Shown piece after piece: positions 8,952 through 17,701 of a DNA stretch of 64,000 bases. The stretch's first letter is position 1. Every line of letters begins with the position of its first letter. A program made the position numbers and the translations under genes. The notes under the pieces were generated by a model. That model saw only the letters and a list, made by a program, of their open reading frames with translations. It was not told the origin of the DNA and made no database searches. The DNA is from Chloroflexota bacterium. Lineage in GTDB: Bacteria > Chloroflexota > Ktedonobacteria > Ktedonobacterales > JADMIN01. Location of the stretch: contig JAJPKE010000017.1 in assembly GCA_021323855.1 (NCBI GenBank), forward strand, positions 124,001 to 188,000, given 5' to 3'.

Positions 8952-10946
8952 CTAGGCAGAGGTGACTTCAGACCTGAGTTGCCTTAATCGCGCAAGTACT
9001 TCGCCCGCCAGCTTTCCGAGCGATTCCTCTATCACCATCTCATCACCCTCGCCGCTGGGACGCGGTTGAGATGACACAACCAGTGTTTTGCTGGGTGATT
9101 TTAGCCAGCGTTCCAGCTGTGTTGTATATTTTTTGAATCCGGCATCCAGGCCACGTTTCTGGAGATAATCATCCCATTGCCCCACTTTCGTGCCAATGGC
9201 AATGAGAAACTCCTGAAAACTCGCCCTCAGCGTGTCCTTATTCGCGGTCATCTGCGAATAAACGATCACAGCCCAGCGCCGCAAGAGGTCCATTGCCACA
9301 ACTGTGCGGTCATAGGAAAGTGCGGCGCAGAACACCTTGACGAGATGCGAGCGGAATATCTCTTCTGTCGGCGCCAGGACGCCCAACAGCAAGATATCGC
9401 GTCCCTCGTCATCAGGGATTTGGGGAAACGATTCGAGTGCCGGCATTCCATCGTAGCGTTCATCTGCTTTGATAGTAATTCCTTCATTTTGCTTCTGGCG
9501 CTTGATGCGCTTGGCACTCTTGGCACTGCTGGCACTGCTGGCGCTGTCATCCGCCTCCACAAATGAGAATGCAGCAATGAAGAAGAAGACAATGAACACG
9601 ATTTCCAGGCTCCAATCGCGCTGCTCGCGCCAGCGCGTTCGCTCTTTGGGGGAGATATCCTGGCTTCGTGTATGCGCGTATCGTTCGGCGTGTTCCGCCA
9701 GATGCTCCATCACTGGGCGTACATAGCCTGAGCCGGCGAGCGCCATGTAGGTCAGAATTGCCTGAATGAAAGCTCCATACGGTATGATGCCATCCGGGCG
9801 CGCGGAATCGAATGGAGTCAGGCCCAGCAGGTAATCCAGTCCGTCAAGCGCAATATCCGGCCACTTCTGGCCAATCAATCCATAGGTGGCCACCACCACC
9901 TCGCCAACCCGGCTTTTGCCGGATGAGGTAAGTGCCTGATGGGTGAGCTTGCGGAGTATGTCAAGGACATTACTCGCATCGGCGTCATAATCAGCGCTGG
10001 TCGCGCCATCACCAGACGCTTCATTTCGCTCCATCTCATAAGCGCCGTAGAGGAAGCCCGCCGCGCTACGACGCTCCCATAGCGACGCACTATTGGCCCA
10101 GCGTCTGGCGATGATACGCATTTGGCTGTGATCTATCATCCACCAGATAGCTCCCAGCGCCCGTGCGGCTCGCCAGGGCCGTTCACCTCCTGGCATACAG
10201 GCCCATTCTTCTAATTTCTCACGAATATCCTGGCCCTGGATTCCGCGTGTACCTTCGATCTCGCCGGCGATGATGCGCAAAATGGTGAGATTAAAGGTCG
10301 AATATCCGTTGGATTCTGCCCCCTGCCAGAAGAGGCGCCTGATTCCGGAAACCAGGCGTACCTCTGCCCAGATGTTTGACAGCAATGTATCATTCAACGG
10401 AATAGCATCCGCAGCCTCTTGCGGTTGTCTTGCCTGTTCACCCTGCTGATACTGTGTTTTGTAGGTTTCATAGAGTTCGATGCGTGCTTTGCTGATTTCA
10501 TGCGCGGGAGCGCCGTGCAGGATCGCAGTCGCGCGAATGGCATAGCGTTCCTGGTGGCTCAATGTGTTGGAATTGAACCAGGCGATAATCTTCTCTTCGC
10601 TGGCGGGCATTTGCTCAGGACGGGGCGCTGGCGTAGCGCCTGCCTGGCGCGAAAGCCCTCCTATAAGCAATTCCTCTTTTCCGCGCCCAAATTCTACAGT
10701 GATCTTACGAATATCCTGGTCAGTACTGTATTCAGTCCCGCCTTCCAACCCATTCACGATTTTTATGAAGCTATCGAAGGTGTTACGTTGATGTATCTGT
10801 TCTGCGATATTTGCGACACTTGACTCAACCACGACCTTTGTAGGTGTATCTTGCTCGTCTGATTGATTTCCAGGCGCAGCTTTCGGTGAAGCATTGCCCT
10901 CAGGCTTCGGTTCGTTCTTCTGGTCATCATGTTTCTGCTCTGGCAT
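8952..10946 (-). CDS. Large helical protein of the caspase operon, unrecognised
   Basis: 664 residues from an ATG at 10946 with GAGGAG about eight bases upstream. The first 40 residues are low-complexity and charged (Lys/Glu/Pro/Gln). Residues about 45-95 contain an alpha/beta segment with FGRGKEELLIGGL. Residues 115-440 look all-helical with repeat-like features (WRAARALGAIWWMIDHS, WERRSAAGFLYGAYEME), as in HEAT-like superhelices. One hydrophobic helix at about 447-465 (LEIVFIVFFFIAAFSFVEA) is followed by an Ala/Ser/Lys run encoded by nonamer repeats. The C-terminal part (490-664) is helical. I do not recognise a family or catalytic motif. Position two in a five-gene operon suggests an adaptor or sensor between caspase and membrane complex; that is inference. 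Confidence 0.55.
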   Translation of the reverse strand: MPEQKHDDQKNEPKPEGNASPKAAPGNQSDEQDTPTKVVVESSVANIAEQIHQRNTFDSFIKIVNGLEGGTEYSTDQDIRKITVEFGRGKEELLIGGLSRQAGATPAPRPEQMPASEEKIIAWFNSNTLSHQERYAIRATAILHGAPAHEISKARIELYETYKTQYQQGEQARQPQEAADAIPLNDTLLSNIWAEVRLVSGIRRLFWQGAESNGYSTFNLTILRIIAGEIEGTRGIQGQDIREKLEEWACMPGGERPWRAARALGAIWWMIDHSQMRIIARRWANSASLWERRSAAGFLYGAYEMERNEASGDGATSADYDADASNVLDILRKLTHQALTSSGKSRVGEVVVATYGLIGQKWPDIALDGLDYLLGLTPFDSARPDGIIPYGAFIQAILTYMALAGSGYVRPVMEHLAEHAERYAHTRSQDISPKERTRWREQRDWSLEIVFIVFFFIAAFSFVEADDSASSASSAKSAKRIKRQKQNEGITIKADERYDGMPALESFPQIPDDEGRDILLLGVLAPTEEIFRSHLVKVFCAALSYDRTVVAMDLLRRWAVIVYSQMTANKDTLRASFQEFLIAIGTKVGQWDDYLQKRGLDAGFKKYTTQLERWLKSPSKTLVVSSQPRPSGEGDEMVIEESLGKLAGEVLARLRQLRSEVTSA
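9510..9545. repeat. Nonamer tandem repeat inside the 664-residue gene
   Basis: Four units: CTTGGCACT twice, GCTGGCACT, GCTGGCGCT. They encode an Ala/Ser/Lys run (minus strand) directly after the predicted membrane helix. Confidence 0.75.
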
Positions 10947-11058
10947 CTCATCTTTCTCCTCGTGGACTCAGAGACTCAATAAAAACCGCCAGCCGCTATG
11001 TGCAATAACTGTACTCTTATATTGGAGCGCCACCCACAAAAATGACTCATAGGTGGAG

Positions 11059-12300
11059 TTATTTCTCAGATCGTTTTCGGAAATCGTATGACTGCGAAAA
11101 GTGATCACCAACGTTGACGACATTGGGATCGCCCACTACTTGCACATTGATCTTGGATGATGGGTGAAACTCTGTAGGAATGGGCGCGGAATCTGGCAGT
11201 GAGGCGTCTCCTCCATCTTCTAGCCGTGTGCAAATCTGAAGCAAGGCAAACACCTTCCCACTCCAAGCCAACTGGGCGTCTTCTGCGCTGACCGGCGGCA
11301 TCCGCACGAGATCGGCGCGCAACACATCCACCCGGTTACGTAGCGTATGATCCGGCTGTTGCGCCAGGAAATCACTGAGCAAGTGACCACCTTCGATGGG
11401 GTCCGCGATGATTCGCTCGCGGATGGCGTGCAATGGCGAGGAAGATGTATCGTCCTCCGCAGCCTCCGATTTGCGGCCACCACGGTCGAGCGCAATGGCA
11501 AAGTTTTTGTCAACATTGTCGGCTTTGAGGATTGGCGTCTGAGGCGGGCTAGCCTGCTCCATCGCTTCGCTGACATAGTGAAAGACATCGAGAATATGAA
11601 TCAGCCTGTCACCACGCACGGCGGCTCCTCCACGCAACGCGCGATCTAGATGATACGTGAAGGTACTCAGCCCTTTGTGTACATAGGAAGGTTGCCGATC
11701 TTTAGAGGATGCGAGAACAACACGGCCTTCTCCCACACTCAGCGCCCGATAAAAGTCTTCAGAAAATCCCATTTTCCATGTCGCGCTGCCATCTAGCGGG
11801 CCATCGCCACTCTCGTCATTCTCGCCACCTTTGAGGTCAGCTACTGCGGCGGCAAAGCAACAATCCAGAATGACGACCAACCGCGCGGCTTGAATTCCTT
11901 TGAGTGCCGCGCTGAAGTCTTCACCGCTGAGCGCCGATTCCTCCAGATTCATGGCATCAGCCTCGCGTAGACAAAGGAAAGGATGTTCCCACCTATCGCC
12001 TTTGATACCATAGCCACCGTGCCCGGAAAAATAGATAACAACGGTGCTTTCAGGCGTGGCCGAACGCTGCATGTCTTCCAGCGCATCGCACATATTATCT
12101 ACTGTGGCATATTGCCCTATCAGTGAAGTAACGTGTGATGCCGGATAACCGCATAGCTTTGGGTCTTTGAGAATGCTCTCCAGGAGCCGGGCGTCTTCTG
12201 CTGTTTCCGGCAGATTGCGAAAACCTCTCCCAACATATTCTCCCACTCCTACGATAAGGGCATAAAAATTCGCGTTTCGTTGTGTGTTCGAGCGTCGCAT
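11059..12300 (-). CDS. Caspase-like (peptidase C14) protease with C-terminal extension
   Basis: 413 residues. The N-terminal 250 residues are a caspase/metacaspase-like domain: ALIVGVGEY as first strand, VVIYFSGHGG with catalytic His94, and VVILDCCFAA with catalytic Cys148 (Cys147 is adjacent). Next comes a helical segment of about 110 residues (about 285-365: DPIEGGHLLSDFLAQQPDHT) that could be a death-like or effector-associated adaptor domain. The tail contains INVQVVGDPNVVNVGDHF, a short beta motif. No signal peptide. Known for the family: bacterial caspases cleave proteins at specific residues in regulated death and antiphage systems. It is the first gene of a minus-strand operon. A possible promoter region lies at 12396-12449. 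The protease call is firm, the C-terminal domain is not. Confidence 0.85.
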   Translation of the reverse strand: MRRSNTQRNANFYALIVGVGEYVGRGFRNLPETAEDARLLESILKDPKLCGYPASHVTSLIGQYATVDNMCDALEDMQRSATPESTVVIYFSGHGGYGIKGDRWEHPFLCLREADAMNLEESALSGEDFSAALKGIQAARLVVILDCCFAAAVADLKGGENDESGDGPLDGSATWKMGFSEDFYRALSVGEGRVVLASSKDRQPSYVHKGLSTFTYHLDRALRGGAAVRGDRLIHILDVFHYVSEAMEQASPPQTPILKADNVDKNFAIALDRGGRKSEAAEDDTSSSPLHAIRERIIADPIEGGHLLSDFLAQQPDHTLRNRVDVLRADLVRMPPVSAEDAQLAWSGKVFALLQICTRLEDGGDASLPDSAPIPTEFHPSSKINVQVVGDPNVVNVGDHFSQSYDFRKRSEK

Positions 12301-12395
12301 TGGTTCTCACACCCTCTCAATGGTCAATTGTTCTACAAGTTGGTGATCACAATGCACACGACATACATACAATAGCCTCGCGTAGTCGGTTGCGG

Positions 12396-12449
12396 TTAGT
12401 ATACACCATGTAAACCTGGCAAGAATCATGATGACACTATTAGTATACA
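12396..12449 (-). promoter_or_regulatory. Direct repeats in the promoter region of the caspase operon
   Basis: TTAGTATACA occurs at 12396-12405 and 12440-12449, 44 bases apart (about four helical turns). On the minus strand each reads TGTATACTAA, which contains a -10-like TATACT. For the proximal copy TTCTTG lies 16 bases upstream of TATACT. They could be tandem promoters or paired operator half-sites. Confidence 0.4.
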
Positions 12450-12528
12450 GCATTCTAGGAGCGAGTCAGAAACGACTGAAACGAGCCTCATGAGTCTTCA
12501 CCCGTCCCTAGAAGCTCCTGCTCGGTGT

Positions 12529-13734
12529 TCAGGCTTGAGAAGAAAGCTCAGCCAACGCAGTGATAAGCCGGTCCACATCACGCTGGGAGTTATACGCCTG
12601 GATGGAGACGCGCACGAACTGCCAGCCTTCCCAGGTGACGATAGGTACCTCGATCTGATACTCATCCCATAGCCTACGTTTCCGCGTCGCGCCGTCTCCT
12701 TCTGGCAGCGGCGCGACGCACATCTGCGCCCACCACTGCGGCGCATCGGGACAGAACGGTGGCAGGCCGGTGAGCGCGGCGATTCGCTCCCTCGCCTGCG
12801 CAGCGAGCGTATGGCAGGCGGCGCGCACCGTGGGCCAGTCGTGTTGCTGCTGGAAGGCAATGGCCGCTGGCACGCTCAGATACGCCGCCGGATCGTCGGT
12901 GCCAGTCCAGCCGAAATAATCCTGGAACGGTGAAACACCTGGCTCCTCGGCGCGCCAGCCCCAACTGACCACTAACGGCTGCAAGAGCGCCTGCCGCGCC
13001 GGACGCGCATAGAGGAATGCCGACCCTTTCGGCGCAGAGAGCCACTTGTGCAAATTGCCAGTATAGAAGTCCGCGCCCAGCGCATCCAGGTGTAGCTCGA
13101 TCTGGCCGGGGGCATGCGCGCCATCTATCACCGTCAGGATGCCAGCATCAGCCGCGCGCTGGCAGATCTCCGCCACCGGCAGCATTAGCGCCGTCGGTGA
13201 GGTGATATGGCTGATGACGATCACTTTTGTTCGCGCCGTCACCCCCTGCCAGAAGGCATCCACCTGCGATTGGGTGCTGGTGAACGGCGGCATCAGGCGT
13301 TGCGCGCGATAGTGCGCGCCCTGCTGCTCGCAGACAAACTGCCAGGTGCGTTGTACCGCGCCATATTCGTGGTTGGTGCCCAGCACCTCATCGCCCGGCG
13401 CAAGACGCAGCGACCGCGCCACGATATTCATGCCAGTGGTGGCATTGGGAACGAAGACCAGGTTATCAGCCTCCGTTCCCAGATACGCGGCGAGTGAGGC
13501 GCGCGCCTCCGCCAGCAAATCATCGAGCCGCCTGCCCAGAAACTCCACCGGCTGCTCTTCGAGCGTGCGTTGCCAGCGCTGATACTCCTCAAAGATGGGA
13601 CGCGGGCATGCGCCGAAGCTGCCATGATTGAGAAACACTATTCCCTCGCGCAGCAGAAACTGCCGCCCGGCCCCGGCAACCGGCGCTGTATCCAGCCTCT
13701 CGAAATCGCTGTTGGACGCATCAACCATGAACAT
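12529..13734 (-). CDS. Aminotransferase class V, isopenicillin-N-epimerase-like
   Basis: About 401 residues. The start is placed at ATG 13734 (or 13728) behind CGGAGATAC; the longer frame to 13776 runs toward a C-rich repeat. Signatures of the PLP fold-type I class V family: FLNHGSFGACP near the N-terminus, NATTGMNIVAR, TNHEYGAVQRTW, VIDGAHAPGQ (PLP-ring Asp), and NLHKWLSAPKGSAFL with the Schiff-base lysine in HKW. Members act as epimerases, cysteine lyases or desulfurases; substrate cannot be told. It lies between two conflict genes on the same strand but looks metabolic, with no sign of coupling to either. Confidence 0.85.
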   Translation of the reverse strand: MFMVDASNSDFERLDTAPVAGAGRQFLLREGIVFLNHGSFGACPRPIFEEYQRWQRTLEEQPVEFLGRRLDDLLAEARASLAAYLGTEADNLVFVPNATTGMNIVARSLRLAPGDEVLGTNHEYGAVQRTWQFVCEQQGAHYRAQRLMPPFTSTQSQVDAFWQGVTARTKVIVISHITSPTALMLPVAEICQRAADAGILTVIDGAHAPGQIELHLDALGADFYTGNLHKWLSAPKGSAFLYARPARQALLQPLVVSWGWRAEEPGVSPFQDYFGWTGTDDPAAYLSVPAAIAFQQQHDWPTVRAACHTLAAQARERIAALTGLPPFCPDAPQWWAQMCVAPLPEGDGATRKRRLWDEYQIEVPIVTWEGWQFVRVSIQAYNSQRDVDRLITALAELSSQA

Positions 13735-13770
13735 GTATCTCCGTTTCTTTTTGCGGGGCAGATGAATAGA

Positions 13771-13942
13771 CCTCACCCCCAGCCCCTCTCCCGCGAGGAG
13801 AGGGGAGTGCAGAGTTGCCCGCTCTGAGTCCGCGCAGGCGGACTTCGTCGTTCGTAGGACGCATAGGCGCGGTTTTAACCGCCTGCTCCGCGCGTCTCTG
13901 GTCCCCCTCTCCCGCGCACGGGGGAGGGGTTAGGGGTGGGGG
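13771..13942. repeat. C-rich palindromic repeat pair flanking a spacer (REP-like copies 1 and 2)
   Basis: Copy 1 (13771-13807) starts CCTCACCCCCAGCCCCTCTC and folds on GAGGAGAGGGGAG. Copy 2 (about 13903-13942) is inverted, ending GGGGTTAGGGGTGGGGG. The 95-base spacer has its own short inverted repeat (GTCCGC...GCGGAC). The same family recurs at 27951 and 54328. Confidence 0.75.
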
Positions 13943-13945
13943 CAT

Positions 13946-16915
13946 CTAGCACACCTGCTGATACGGCCTATCCGGCATGAACTGCTGCCACTCACTCTGG
14001 CTCAGGTTGCGGTTGGCAATGGCACAGGCCGCTGCGCGCCAGCCATCCACCGTCGCATAGCGCACTTCAATGGCGCCGCCTGTGGCGTCTGCCAGATAGC
14101 GCCCATCTGGGCTGAACACAGCGTTCCACAATGTATTACCTGGAACAATGGTGCGCACATATTTCTGCCCCTGCCCAATCTGCGACATATCCCAGATGGT
14201 CAGAGAAAGGTCATGCGCAGAAAGCAGCAACGTGCCAGAGGTGTCGAAGGTAAGGTGCGGTGTAAACAATGTTGGAGCTACACGACTGTCGGTCATCGGC
14301 TGGCCAATGGTCGTACCGTTGTGCACATCCCATGTAGTTATCATGCCATTGGCATCCAGCGCCGCTAACGTCGCTGTCTGATGAGGGTAGAAGGCGACAG
14401 CGCGCACCCATACCCCACCACTTTTAATCGTGCGCGCCAGCGACTGCTCTGTCACATCCCAGATAACAATATCGTGTCCCAGTCCTGTGACGGCCAGATA
14501 GCGCCCATCCGGGCTGAAAGCAGCCTGCCGCAACTGAGCAAAAATCCCTGGAAACGAATGAACCACCGTCTGGGAAGCGACATTCCAGAGGATCGTCTGG
14601 CCATCGAAGCCACTGGATGCCAGCAACGCGCCATTGGGGCTGAATACCAGGTCTGAGACAAGATTATAGATGGTTCCAGGGAGCAATACCTGATGCCCCC
14701 GTAGCGGCGGCCCCAACGGCTGGCCAGTGGCGACATTCCAGAGGACGATCTGCGCCAACTCGTCGCCTGATGCCAATAACTTCCCGTCTGGACTGAACGC
14801 CAGGCTGGATACGTCATCGCTGGTATTGTTTCTATCAGCGGCAGGAATCACCAGCGTTTTCACTTGGGCGCCGCTCTTCACATCCCAGAGCGTAATCGTG
14901 TTGGTACTGCCGGTCGCCAGCAACTGCCCATCCGGGCTAAACGCAATCTCTGAAAAACTACTGACAAGATGACTGAGCGGAGTAAATGGCGCCAGATGCC
15001 AGATCAACACCTGCCCATCGTATGCGCAGGAGACGAAATGCCGGCCATCCGGGCTGAAGGCAATGGTATTGATAAAATCGGTGTGCCCCTTCAAGATTGG
15101 GGACGCGGGAATCCGTTGCTGCATATCCCAGACACGCAGGCCGAACGCATTACTGCCCATACCTGTCACTAGATAGCGCCCGTCCGGGCTGAACGCGGCA
15201 GCGACAATATTGCCGTCGCTCTCGTGTAGCGCTGTCCCAACAAATTGCCGTTGTGCGATATTCCAGAACAGCACCTGCCCGGTGTTGCCGTCGGTATCTT
15301 GATTGCCAGCAATCGCCAGTAGCTTGCCATCCGGGCTGAACGCCAGACTGCGCACATTGCCTGATGCACTTCCTGCGCCGCCAGCGCTGAGTTGGATACT
15401 GTTCAGGAGCGTCCCCGTTTTCGCTGCAAAAATATCTACTAATCCGCCGAGCTGGCGTTTGAGCGCATCATAGATGCCAGTGGCAAGCAGCGAACTATCC
15501 GGGCTGAAAGCGAGGGTGACGCTCAAGCCTGCCAGTGATGTGCCGCTGAGTGGCAAGACATGCACGACCCGCTGCGTGGCAACATCCCAAACGACGACCT
15601 GCTCAGATTGGCAAAACGTATCTGCGCACTCACTCCAGGCGAGCATCTCTCCATTGGGGCTGAACTTGATGCTTGCCAGCGTCACCGGAATATCCTCGGT
15701 GTTGGCAGTGGTGAGGGTGGTGAGCAGCGACCCAGTTGTAGCGTTCCACAGGCGGATGCCAGAATAGTCATTTTTTGTTGCAATGATGCGCCCATCCGGG
15801 CTGAGCGCCGCATCGGTGAAATCGTCAGTTACGGTCGTCGAGACCGCTCCGTCGTTCACTTGTCGTGGTGGCTGATGAGAGATGTTGACGCGGAGACGCA
15901 ATGTGTGGGCGCTGGCATCCCAGAGCATCACTGCATTATTATGGGTATCTGCCACCATGAGCGTTTTGCCGTCGCTGCTATAGGCAACATTGGTATAGTT
16001 ATCATTCCTCCCGGCGTTTGCTCCTGTGTCGTTTGCTGCTTTGCCGATCAAGACCGTATCCAGGTAGGCGTTGCTTTCCAGGCCATTGAGCAGCGCATTG
16101 CGGGTGTCGAAGTCGTCATGCTGCTTGGAGGCGGCAACGGCCAGCAGTAACCCCAGATCCGGCTGACCGTTGAGCAGCGCATCGTTGGCTTTGCCAGCGA
16201 TGTCGTGCCCGCGCAGGATGACGTTCTGGTCGTTGGTGATCTTATAGAGCGTCGTGCTGATGATGGAGAGAACCAGCGTGATGATGATACCTGCGGTCAA
16301 TGCGCCGATGGTCGTGCGCTGGCGGCGCGTGCTGGCGCGGCGGCTGGCGACGATATACTGTGTCTGCTCCTGGCTGGGTGGTGGCTGCTTACCGCCGCTG
16401 GTTGCCAGCCATTGCTCGGCCTCCGCCAGATCTTTGCCACGCAGGGTGAAGCTGACGTTGCGCCCCTTGCTCTCCCATTCTTTGGCGCGCACCAGCAGCC
16501 GTGTGCCGCTTCGCACATACGGCAGGTCGGTATCCAGCGCCGTGAGCAATTGGCGCATCGCCTGGTCGAATACATCGCTCTGGCGAAAGAAGATCCAGTT
16601 GAGCGCGGCGAGCGCCGATAACACATCCTGCCCGCGCACATCACGGCAGACAATCGGGATGAGCCGCTTCTGGTTGGCGAGCGCATACTCCACCTCTTCG
16701 CGGCAGACGGGCGAAGCCACATAATCCGGGCTGAGAACGCAGATGACGGCATCTGAGCCAGCGATGGCCTGATAAATCTCCTCGCGCCAGGCTGCCGAGG
16801 GCGGAATATCGCGCAAATCCACCCAGACGGACCGCTTTGCCGCTTCCAGCGCGGCGCGTAGATATTCGACAAAAGCGCGATCACGCCGCGAATACGAGAG
16901 AAAGACATCAGCCAT
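13946..16915 (-). CDS. TIR domain, membrane helix and WD40 propeller protein
   Basis: 989 residues from ATG 16915 (GGAGGA five bases upstream). Residues 1-130 are a TIR domain: ADVFLSYSRRD, WVDLRDIPPS, VICVLSPDYVASPVCREEVE. Glu74, in the CxxE position, is the candidate NAD+-cleaving glutamate. A linker (140-185) contains FTLRGKDLAEAEQWL. One membrane helix lies at about 205-230. The rest is about 14 WD40-type blades marked by FSPDG/FSPNG motifs and strands such as VILWNVAT, enough for two seven-bladed propellers. Known for the class: TIR domains with repeat sensors act as NAD+-depleting or signalling effectors. Inference: the propeller senses a ligand and clusters the TIR. It is divergent from the cupin gene. 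Confidence 0.88.
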   Translation of the reverse strand: MADVFLSYSRRDRAFVEYLRAALEAAKRSVWVDLRDIPPSAAWREEIYQAIAGSDAVICVLSPDYVASPVCREEVEYALANQKRLIPIVCRDVRGQDVLSALAALNWIFFRQSDVFDQAMRQLLTALDTDLPYVRSGTRLLVRAKEWESKGRNVSFTLRGKDLAEAEQWLATSGGKQPPPSQEQTQYIVASRRASTRRQRTTIGALTAGIIITLVLSIISTTLYKITNDQNVILRGHDIAGKANDALLNGQPDLGLLLAVAASKQHDDFDTRNALLNGLESNAYLDTVLIGKAANDTGANAGRNDNYTNVAYSSDGKTLMVADTHNNAVMLWDASAHTLRLRVNISHQPPRQVNDGAVSTTVTDDFTDAALSPDGRIIATKNDYSGIRLWNATTGSLLTTLTTANTEDIPVTLASIKFSPNGEMLAWSECADTFCQSEQVVVWDVATQRVVHVLPLSGTSLAGLSVTLAFSPDSSLLATGIYDALKRQLGGLVDIFAAKTGTLLNSIQLSAGGAGSASGNVRSLAFSPDGKLLAIAGNQDTDGNTGQVLFWNIAQRQFVGTALHESDGNIVAAAFSPDGRYLVTGMGSNAFGLRVWDMQQRIPASPILKGHTDFINTIAFSPDGRHFVSCAYDGQVLIWHLAPFTPLSHLVSSFSEIAFSPDGQLLATGSTNTITLWDVKSGAQVKTLVIPAADRNNTSDDVSSLAFSPDGKLLASGDELAQIVLWNVATGQPLGPPLRGHQVLLPGTIYNLVSDLVFSPNGALLASSGFDGQTILWNVASQTVVHSFPGIFAQLRQAAFSPDGRYLAVTGLGHDIVIWDVTEQSLARTIKSGGVWVRAVAFYPHQTATLAALDANGMITTWDVHNGTTIGQPMTDSRVAPTLFTPHLTFDTSGTLLLSAHDLSLTIWDMSQIGQGQKYVRTIVPGNTLWNAVFSPDGRYLADATGGAIEVRYATVDGWRAAACAIANRNLSQSEWQQFMPDRPYQQVC

Positions 16916-17147
16916 CGGCTTCCTCCATGAGACAGCAAGAGACGACAACTCCATGTTAAAAAGCTACGTCAATCGGAGCCATCGGGCGGCATCCTCGCCA
17001 AGTATACGCTTATCAGGAGCAGTTGGATAGACCGTTACTGGCGCGAGGCCTCGCCTGCGCTCTTTGCCCAAGTGAGGCGCAGTTACGTTCCTACCTGCGT
17101 GATACAATGGCGCGAACGGCTGTCACCAACCACCAGGGGATCTCTAT

Positions 17148-17633
17148 ATGAATACATCCTCATCCCAACCGGCAGTGATTCATGTGAGAGCGGGGAACGA
17201 CCGCTTTGGTGAGCAACGCGGGCTAGGCATCAGCTCCATTGCCTTTAAGGTCTGCCCTCAAGATAGCAACGATACCCTCATCATCGAAAACACATTCCTG
17301 GCGCGCGGCGGCCCCGCGAAGCATCTGCATTATGAGCAAGACGAATGGTTCTATGCGCTCGAAGGTGCGTTTCTTTTCGAGGTAGGGCAAGAACGCTTTA
17401 CCCTGCATCCAGGGGATTCTTTGCTGGCGCCGCGTAAGGTTCCTCATGTCTGGGCGTATGTTGGCGATGCGCGTGGCAGCATTCTCATCGCATTTCTTCC
17501 CGCTGGAAAGATGGAAGCCTTCTTTCGTGAAGTGACCAGGGCAAACGCCATGCCACCGCAAGACCCGGAATTGTGGCGCGCGCATGGCATGGAACTGCTT
17601 GGGTCGCCCCTGCTGGTTGAGCCTGCGGAATAA
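17148..17633 (+). CDS. Cupin domain protein
   Basis: 161 residues. Single cupin fold with motif 1 KHLHYEQDEWFYALEG (His, His, Glu metal ligands) and motif 2 HPGDSLLAPRKVPHVW (last His ligand). Cytoplasmic and soluble. Members are metal-dependent isomerases, dioxygenases or ligand-binding proteins; nothing here fixes a substrate. GGGGATC precedes the ATG. The GNAT gene follows after about 70 bases on the same strand, so co-transcription is likely. Confidence 0.8.
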   Translation: MNTSSSQPAVIHVRAGNDRFGEQRGLGISSIAFKVCPQDSNDTLIIENTFLARGGPAKHLHYEQDEWFYALEGAFLFEVGQERFTLHPGDSLLAPRKVPHVWAYVGDARGSILIAFLPAGKMEAFFREVTRANAMPPQDPELWRAHGMELLGSPLLVEPAE

Positions 17634-17701
17634 ATCCGCCCTGCCCTTGCAGATACCATTGACAAGAATGGCGAGCATCCCGCGTGTTCTTTGGAGGATT
17701 G

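Noticed and set aside
8198..8965. 255-codon plus-strand frame
   Set aside because: It is the complement of the coiled-coil and SPFH region of the PDZ protein; Leu/Arg-rich composition is typical of such a shadow.
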